From positions 1-26,242 of the forward strand of contig JAYUOV010000286.1 of NCBI GenBank assembly GCA_043760535.1: DNA of 26,242 nucleotides, read 5' to 3'. Below the pieces are notes generated by a model. It was not told where the DNA came from. It ran no database searches and saw only the letters and a program-made list of their open reading frames with translations. This DNA comes from JAZKFT01 sp043760535. GTDB lineage: Bacteria > Bacteroidota > Bacteroidia > Chitinophagales > Chitinophagaceae. Both the position numbers and the translations under genes were made by a program. Below are positions 20,989 to 26,242 of this stretch, piece by piece; position 1 is the first letter of the stretch, and each line of letters starts with the position of its first letter.

Positions 20989-23661
20989 ATGAAAGGGCTT
21001 CTTGTATCTTTTTTAATTGTTAATGTCATCTTTTCTTATTCTCAATCGGGTAAAGTTGATGGTGTAATTATGCGGCGAAATGAAAAGCCATTACCCTATG
21101 CAACAGTTTTATACTTTCAGGAAGGAAATCAAGATCCTATTTCTTTTGCTATTTCTAAAGATGACGGGTCATTTAGTCTGTCCATACCAGAAGTTAACCG
21201 CCGGGGAAGAATCTCCATTACGGCAATAAATTTTAAAAAGCATGAAATTGTTGTTTTGCCGAATGACACAATATTAAAACAGTATTTGGTTGTGTATCTG
21301 GAACAAGACATACATGAAATTGAACCTGTTGTTATTTCTGCGCCACCTATAACTATTAAGGGAGATACCACTACGTTTATTGTTAAAAGCTTTATTAAAG
21401 GAGACGAACAGAATATTGGAGATTTGCTTAAAAATATGCCTGGATTTAAAGTAGATGATAACGGAAAATTATCTTTTAACGGGCAACGTGTAAAAAAAGT
21501 GTTGCTGGAAAACGATGATTTAATTGGGGCCAATTATCAATATATTACTCAGAACCTATCACCAGATGCCTTAGAGAAAGTTCAGGTTATTGAAAATTAC
21601 AAAAGCGAAGAGGACATAATTGCATCGATGCAAACTAGCGGAGAATTGGTTGTTAATCTTGGTTTCAAAAAAGAATATTTGCTAAAGGTATTTGGAAAAG
21701 TAGATGTTGCCCTTGGGCTGCCTTTACCTTCTTTTAACACCAAGAATCAGTTGGTTTCATTAATATCTGATATAAAGGTTTTGGCAATATGCAAGGCGAA
21801 TAATGTAGGTAACGTTGTTAATAACACTTCTATCAGCAATACTAATCAATCTAATGAACCAAACGGGGAGAATGGGCAAGACCTAATTGAGGGGTACTAT
21901 TCTACTATTACCCCTGTTCAAATGCAGTCAGGCTATTTTAATCCTATTAATGCTAACACAACATTAGATAACGCATTGTTTGGCAAGGTTAAACTAGCAA
22001 AAAATATTTTTTTTAAAGCCAATAGTCAGTATTATAAGGATAAGTTTTATCAAACAATTAAAGATCAAAGAGTTTGGTACACACCTACATCTACGATATG
22101 GCGAAGCCAATTGCAAGAAAGTAAATTTCTTTCTACACTCTCTAATCACCTTTTTTCAATTAACTGGGTGCCGCAACCCAAGAATCAAATTATTGCAAAC
22201 TTTCGTATCTCTTTCTTAAATAGTAAAAACTCTGATAAAGGCAGTTTGCTATTAAATCCTTATTCAATCAATACTAATACATGGGAGAAATTATTAAATG
22301 GCGAAATTGTTTATAACAAGATTTTTAATAGTGCTAATGCAATACGCTTAACTGCTAAAAATGCAACATCCACACAATCGAATTTCTTTGACAACGATTA
22401 CAGTGAGTTAGCAGCCTCCTTCTTTTCTGACACTGCTATAAGTAGTGTGAGGCAAAATGAAAATTGGCAGTCCGATAGATTAAGTGTTGATTTAAAATAC
22501 ATGTATAAATCGGCAAAGACTGCTATTAATTTCTCTGTTTCCCACGATAATACAAAGCAAAGGTATCAGAACGAGGTATTCGGAATGGGAAACCAAATAC
22601 AAAGAAAGCTTGGCATGGATAGTTCTTTGTTAGGTAGGTTACATACGAAGCGCTTGATTGCAGCCATGAACTTTTCAAGAGTGTTAGGCAAATTCAAATT
22701 AACAGCCGATTTGAAATGGATAAATTACATAGCTCCAATATTTTCCTTAAGACTTTCGAAACAAATCCATTACCAAAAATTTATTCCTGCATTAAGTATT
22801 CGGCATAAGATTTCCGCTAGTGAACAAGTGACCGTTTCCTATACACAAAATGTCGTTGATTTGGATTTATATCAGATAAACAATGGCTTTGTAGTATCAG
22901 GGTTAAATAGTTATATACAAAATACTAATCTTCCCCAAATTAACCGAACATCTCAAACCACCGTAACATATAACAACACAAAAACAGCAAATAATGGATT
23001 ATGGTTTTTCGGTGGCGGATCTTACATCAGAAATGTAAATACTTCCGTGAATAATCAATTTATAGATCTATATGTGAATAGAACTGTTAAAGAGGTATTT
23101 TCAAAACCCTCAAATCTGGGTATTGCTTATGCCAACCTTTCAAAAAGACTGAAAAATAATTTGATTTCTTTGGGAGTCAGATCAAATTTTGTGTATAGTA
23201 ATTTCTACCTCAAACTTCAGAATGTCTTAAAACTATACCATTTCTACTCTACATCAATAGGTTTAGATTGCAGTGCTAATTTGGGAAAATGGAATCTTAA
23301 GACAAATAGTAATATGTCCTATAAATGGCAAAAAAGTAGTATTCCTACGCAAGGGGTAACTAAAAATTGGTGGATTGACAATCGATCTGCTATTATTTAT
23401 AAGGTTAGTGATAAGGCATATTTTAATTTCAATTATTCAGGTTTTTTGTCTAAAGCATCTGTACAAAAAGCCAGTTTTACCAGTTCTTTTAATGCACATG
23501 TTCAATTCAAAATGAAAAAAAGCACCATTTATCTTAGTGCAAACAACCTTTTTAATGAAAAGTCGACCGATTTTTTGGAAATCATGCCAAATAGTTTTTC
23601 CTCTCTTAGTTATTCAATTTTTCCTAGAAACATATTGTTAGGACTACAATTTAATTTCTAA
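20989..23661 (+). CDS. TonB-receptor-like outer-membrane beta-barrel protein
   Basis: The 890-residue protein has a signal peptide (1-18), a carboxypeptidase-regulatory-like domain (about 22-110, 'VDGVIMRRNEKPLPYATVLYF'), a divergent plug (about 115-225: 'IKGDTTTFIVKSFIKGDEQNIGDLLKNMPGFKV', 'VKKVLLENDDLIGANYQ'), and a large barrel ending in 'FPRNILLGLQFNF' with a terminal Phe for Bam insertion. No clear TonB box is visible between the regulatory domain and the plug. This plug type is typical of barrels that pair with GLPGLI proteins, not with SusD. Codon use is AT-rich compared with holB and the PSP1 gene on either side. Inferred role: outer-membrane passage or sensing of the linked Cys-rich peptide, or import of an unknown ligand. 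Confidence 0.85.
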   Translation: MKGLLVSFLIVNVIFSYSQSGKVDGVIMRRNEKPLPYATVLYFQEGNQDPISFAISKDDGSFSLSIPEVNRRGRISITAINFKKHEIVVLPNDTILKQYLVVYLEQDIHEIEPVVISAPPITIKGDTTTFIVKSFIKGDEQNIGDLLKNMPGFKVDDNGKLSFNGQRVKKVLLENDDLIGANYQYITQNLSPDALEKVQVIENYKSEEDIIASMQTSGELVVNLGFKKEYLLKVFGKVDVALGLPLPSFNTKNQLVSLISDIKVLAICKANNVGNVVNNTSISNTNQSNEPNGENGQDLIEGYYSTITPVQMQSGYFNPINANTTLDNALFGKVKLAKNIFFKANSQYYKDKFYQTIKDQRVWYTPTSTIWRSQLQESKFLSTLSNHLFSINWVPQPKNQIIANFRISFLNSKNSDKGSLLLNPYSINTNTWEKLLNGEIVYNKIFNSANAIRLTAKNATSTQSNFFDNDYSELAASFFSDTAISSVRQNENWQSDRLSVDLKYMYKSAKTAINFSVSHDNTKQRYQNEVFGMGNQIQRKLGMDSSLLGRLHTKRLIAAMNFSRVLGKFKLTADLKWINYIAPIFSLRLSKQIHYQKFIPALSIRHKISASEQVTVSYTQNVVDLDLYQINNGFVVSGLNSYIQNTNLPQINRTSQTTVTYNNTKTANNGLWFFGGGSYIRNVNTSVNNQFIDLYVNRTVKEVFSKPSNLGIAYANLSKRLKNNLISLGVRSNFVYSNFYLKLQNVLKLYHFYSTSIGLDCSANLGKWNLKTNSNMSYKWQKSSIPTQGVTKNWWIDNRSAIIYKVSDKAYFNFNYSGFLSKASVQKASFTSSFNAHVQFKMKKSTIYLSANNLFNEKSTDFLEIMPNSFSSLSYSIFPRNILLGLQFNF

Positions 23662-23716
23662 ATCTAGCTTTCTTAGTTTTCTAAAACCGGCTACCAATTA
23701 TTAAGTGAATGGTTAC

Positions 23717-23752
23717 ATTGTGTTGGAGAAAACAATACTTTTACAACATTAG
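23717..23752 (+). pseudogene. Vestigial, diverged copy of the holB 3' end
   Basis: Twelve codons here read 'IVLEKTILLQH' then TAG, against 'IVLEKTMLLQNG' then TAA at 19544-19582. The first 21 bases differ at one, synonymous, position; later codons diverge. Homology stops at 23717. The copy lies immediately beyond the peptide-GLPGLI-barrel cassette, as expected if that cassette separated or displaced an old holB tail. Confidence 0.75.
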
Positions 23753-24104
23753 TAGAACAGGCTGCGTTTTTAAACGATGTCTGCTTCTATCATCAACATA
23801 CATTAATATAAATACCGGAATCTAAAATTCGAAACCTGTGAAAGAGGTCTGGGGTTTTTAAGTTCCATGTAGAGAAGAAGGATTTTTTAATAGCAGTTTG
23901 CAGAAGCAATTGCTGGTAACGCACAAAGTATTGTAAGGCTTTATTGAACATAATATATCCGTTTTAAAACTGTAAACAGTTAATCTGTAAGGATTTGGAA
24001 TCTCCTGAAGATTGTATACAGGGATGCAACGCCCCATCTGAAGGGCTCAATAAAGGTTTTGTTGTACAAGAACCCCTAAATAATGGGGGTGTACCATGCG
24101 ATAT

Positions 24105-24220
24105 CCGCCTTTGGCGAAGCAAAGTCTAGTCAGTTTAATAATTACAAAAGACTTTTCTTAAAAATCATCTTCTCCACGTTTTAATTATTCAATCACCATT
24201 CCTTTTTTCGCCTTTGGCGG
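24105..24220. repeat. Pair of CGCCTTTGGCG palindromes before the PSP1 gene
   Basis: Two copies of the 11-base palindrome (24106-24116 and 24209-24219) lie 103 bases apart, each flanked by C/T on the left and G/A on the right so that the stem extends by one or two pairs. They resemble REP-type intergenic repeats. Confidence 0.5.
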
Positions 24221-24244
24221 AAATAAGGGTTAAAATTTTATAGA

Positions 24245-25753
24245 ATGGGATGTGGAAGTTGTGGCACTGCCAAAGACGGAAAACCGAGCGGATGCAAGAG
24301 TAATGGCGGATGCAGCAGTGGCGGATGCAATCGTATGAACGTACACGATTGGCTGGCTAACCTGCCTTTTAGCGACCCCGAAAGCAGTTGCAAGATTGTA
24401 GAAGTAAGTTTTAACCAGGGCAGCCGGAAGGAGTTTTACCGCAATCCGTCTTTTCAGTATTACGAAAAAGGCGAACTGGTTACCGTAGAAGGTACCAGTG
24501 GTTTTGATGTAGGCGAGGTAAGCCTTAATGGCGAACTGGTAAGGATGCAGTTAAAAAAACGTGGCGTAGCCGAAGATTCGGAAGACATGAAAAAAATACT
24601 CCGCCGCAGCAGTACTACCGATATAGAAAAATGGAAAGAAAGCAAAAGCCGTGAAAAAGAAGCGCTGATCCGCAGCCGTGCCATGGCCCGTCAGCTAAAC
24701 CTACAAATGAAACTGGCTGAAGTGGAGTTTCAGGCAGACGGTAAAAAAGCTACCTTTTATTATACGGCGGATGACCGTGTGGATTTTAGAGAACTGATAC
24801 GGGTTTTTGCCGGCGACTTTAAAGTAAAAGTAGAAATGCGGCAGATAGGTGCCAGGCAGGAAGCCGGAAAAGTAGGCGGCATTGGAAGTTGCGGCCGTGA
24901 ATTGTGCTGCAGCACCTGGCTTACCGATTTTAAAAGTGTAAATACACAAGCCGCCCGTTACCAAAACCTAAGCATTAACCAAACCAAACTTAGCGGCCAA
25001 TGCGGCAGGCTTAAATGCTGCCTCAACTACGAGCTGGATACTTACATGGATGCGTTAAAAGCTTTTCCTGAACAGGCCGACGACCTGATGACCACCCGTG
25101 GCAAAGCTTACCTTGTAAAAAAGGATATTTTTAAAAACCTGATGTGGTACACCTTGCCTGATAGCAGCAAACAATATCCTTTAGCCATTAGCAGGGTAAA
25201 AGAGATTAAAGAACAAAATGCAAAGGGCATTGCGGTGGATGAACTGCAACCGGTAGAAATAGTAAGCAGCAAGCAGGTAGAAAAAGAGCCGGAGTTTGTA
25301 GAATTAGTTGGCCAAATAACCCTGAAAAGCCTGGATAAAAATAGCCGTAGGGGCAATGGTAACAACAGGACGCCACAAGGCTTTAACGACCGCAGAGACC
25401 CAAGAGACAGGGACAATAACCAAAACCGGAATCCAAGACAAGGCCCGCCGAACCAACAGCAACAGCAGCAACAGCAACGACCACCGCAGGGTCAGCGGCC
25501 TCCGCAACAGGGTGGGCAGCAAAGACCGCCGCAAGGGCAGCGGCCACCACAAGGCCAAAGGCCACCGCAACAAGAAGGGCAGCAACAGCAGCGGCCACCG
25601 CAAAACCAGCAACGGCCGCCGCAAAATCAGCAGCCCCGTGGCCCGCAAAACCAGCAACGGCCACCACAAAACCAACAGCGGCCACCACAGCAACCAAGAC
25701 CGCCGCAACAGCGGCCTCCGCAAGAAGGTGGAACTACAGAAGAAAATAAATAA
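24245..25753 (+). CDS. PSP1-domain protein (RicT/YaaT-like) with long Gln/Pro/Arg-rich tail
   Basis: The 502-residue protein has a Cys/Gly-rich N-terminus (C3, C6, C17, C23, C28). The PSP1 C-terminal domain follows with its two hallmark motifs, 'GSCGRELCCSTWL' (C216, C221, C222) and 'SGQCGRLKCCLNYE' (C253, C258, C259). From about residue 365 to the end it is low complexity, with repeated RPPQ/NQQRPPQ units. In Bacillus the homologue RicT works with RicA and RicF in an iron-sulfur complex controlling RNA maturation and phosphorelay; the Bacteroidota role is not established. In many Bacteroidota the gene follows holB directly; here a 4-kb cassette separates them. The tail is predicted to be disordered and may bind nucleic acid or drive condensation. 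Confidence 0.88.
   Translation: MGCGSCGTAKDGKPSGCKSNGGCSSGGCNRMNVHDWLANLPFSDPESSCKIVEVSFNQGSRKEFYRNPSFQYYEKGELVTVEGTSGFDVGEVSLNGELVRMQLKKRGVAEDSEDMKKILRRSSTTDIEKWKESKSREKEALIRSRAMARQLNLQMKLAEVEFQADGKKATFYYTADDRVDFRELIRVFAGDFKVKVEMRQIGARQEAGKVGGIGSCGRELCCSTWLTDFKSVNTQAARYQNLSINQTKLSGQCGRLKCCLNYELDTYMDALKAFPEQADDLMTTRGKAYLVKKDIFKNLMWYTLPDSSKQYPLAISRVKEIKEQNAKGIAVDELQPVEIVSSKQVEKEPEFVELVGQITLKSLDKNSRRGNGNNRTPQGFNDRRDPRDRDNNQNRNPRQGPPNQQQQQQQQRPPQGQRPPQQGGQQRPPQGQRPPQGQRPPQQEGQQQQRPPQNQQRPPQNQQPRGPQNQQRPPQNQQRPPQQPRPPQQRPPQEGGTTEENK
25440..25735 (+). repeat. Degenerate coding repeat, RPPQ/NQQ units in the PSP1 gene
   Basis: The DNA is built from imperfect copies of CGGCCACCGCAAAACCAGCA-like units of 21, 15 and 12 bases, all multiples of three. 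Synonymous variation between units shows age and selection on the protein composition. Length variation by slippage between strains is likely. Confidence 0.75.
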
Positions 25754-25827
25754 TAACAGCTAATTAAAACATCAACAATATTTGGCATCTCCGCTTTATA
25801 TTTGCTGCAACACAAAAATAAAACCAC

Positions 25828-25989
25828 ATGGAACGTACTCAAAAAAGCACCGGTAAGCATTGGGCTATATTTTTTATCTCTTTAGTAGCTATGCTGTGGC
25901 TGCTTGTAGGTTCGCCTTACGGTCAGTGGTTTTGGTTGATATTACCGATTGTTTGTACCTCTTTTGTACAGGCTATGGATTTATTGTAA
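25828..25989 (+). CDS. 53-residue membrane protein
   Basis: An ORF from ATG 25828 encodes 'MERTQKSTGKHWAIFFISLV' and continues with two hydrophobic segments (about 12-28 and 33-47) joined by a short 'GSPYGQW' turn, ending 'QAMDLL'. Charged N-terminus, two-helix hairpin topology and a terminator soon after the stop (26014-26049) support a real gene. It lies 74 bases after the PSP1 gene and may share its transcript. Family and function unknown; it could be a small regulator or chaperone of a membrane complex. Confidence 0.65.
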   Translation: MERTQKSTGKHWAIFFISLVAMLWLLVGSPYGQWFWLILPIVCTSFVQAMDLL

Positions 25990-26013
25990 AGATTGAGTAC
26001 TCAAAATATAAAA

Positions 26014-26049
26014 GGGGTAGCTTCGATAACGGAAGCCATCCCTTTTTTT
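26014..26049 (+). terminator. Intrinsic terminator after the small membrane protein
   Basis: GGGGTAGCTTC (26014-26024) pairs with GAAGCCATCCC (26032-26042), with one G-T pair and one mismatch, followed by seven Ts (26043-26049). It closes the PSP1/small-protein unit. From here to the window end (26242) I see no gene or strong signal. Confidence 0.8.
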
Positions 26050-26242
26050 ATGTCATTACTACGGTTAATTTCCTTGCATCAATACCTTTTTGAAAAACGT
26101 TTGTATGTTTTATTCAAAACGTCCTTATATTTTAAGTAATACCAATTGAATGACTATCCGCAATTTGGTTTAAGTTTTATACCAAGGTTTTTCTAGCGCT
26201 GCTACCATTAATCTCTCAAATAAATTGATCCCGAAATATCTT

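Larger units (their letters stand above)
23662..24244. other. Intergenic region with holB-tail remnant and GC-rich palindromes
   Basis: This 583-bp stretch has no credible intact ORF on either strand. It contains the vestigial holB tail (23717-23752), a hairpin with ACCCC/GGGGT arms (24072-24090), and two copies of the palindrome CGCCTTTGGCG (24106-24116 and 24209-24219), the second 25 bases before the PSP1 gene. The palindromes look like REP-type repeats. The 23990-24090 part could encode a structured RNA, but no known family is recognised. Confidence 0.5.

Noticed and set aside
25440..25735. Possible CRISPR or other spaced repeat array
   Set aside because: Units are contiguous, codon-periodic and in frame with the PSP1 protein; there are no unique spacers.
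25304..25763. Several long ORFs in other frames over the PSP1 tail, rich in L/W or A/V
   Set aside because: They are antisense or shifted readings of the CAG/CCG-rich repeat, which lacks stops in most frames.

Overview
The window looks like chromosomal DNA from a Bacteroidota bacterium, most likely Chitinophagaceae or a close relative. The signs are a SusC/SusD outer-membrane pair, a GLPGLI-motif protein next to a TonB-receptor-like barrel, DUF1573 and carboxypeptidase-regulatory-like envelope proteins, start sites without clear Shine-Dalgarno sequences, promoter-like TTG-(19-21)-TAnnTTTG boxes, and a PSP1-family gene near the delta' clamp-loader gene. Core genes use GC-richer codons. Several accessory blocks are visibly AT-richer: 1-1365, 12260-13933, 16383-18247 and 19793-23661. 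No tRNA, rRNA, IS transposase or CRISPR array was found.

Layout. 3-1365: 3' half of an Eco57I/TaqI-like restriction-modification enzyme (cut by the window edge), a small unknown gene, and a second vestigial restriction-enzyme tail. 1366-2858 (-): rarA, with a vestigial copy of its own 3' end and a 78-bp palindromic element just beyond it. 3098-4273 (+): thiolase. 4361-9203 (-): susC-susD-like pair. 9559-10239 (-): YugP-like zinc metallopeptidase. 10240-10848: long spacer with a candidate small RNA. 10849-12225 (+): radA. 12260-13819 (-): envelope locus of a DUF1573 lipoprotein, a 74-aa Cys-containing secreted peptide, a 14-bp-stem hairpin and a carboxypeptidase-regulatory-like protein, divergent from an XRE regulator. 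14158-16341 (+): comF-family gene and a beta-helix lipoprotein. 16413-18247 (+): HicBA, a glutathione peroxidase and a PIN-domain toxin module. 18311-19582 (+): holB. 19793-23661 (+): second envelope locus of a 107-aa Cys-rich secreted peptide, a long hairpin, a GLPGLI protein and a TonB-receptor-like outer-membrane protein. 24245-25989 (+): PSP1/RicT-like gene and a 53-aa membrane protein.

Two themes stand out. First, two loci 6 kb apart share one architecture: a small cysteine-containing secreted peptide, a long RNA hairpin directly after its stop codon, then outer-envelope partner genes (DUF1573 and CarboxypepD-reg in one, GLPGLI and a TonB-like barrel in the other). This is the best candidate for an undescribed peptide secretion or sensing system. 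Second, accessory insertions are bordered by vestigial, diverged copies of the 3' ends of neighbouring genes: the restriction enzyme (973-1031 vs 1303-1364), rarA (1539-1577 vs 1374-1412) and holB (19544-19582 vs 23717-23752). These suggest cassette turnover at gene tails, through recombination with related DNA or through elements that carry a replacement tail. In addition, rarA and holB both carry palindromic repeat DNA inserted in frame in their coding regions.
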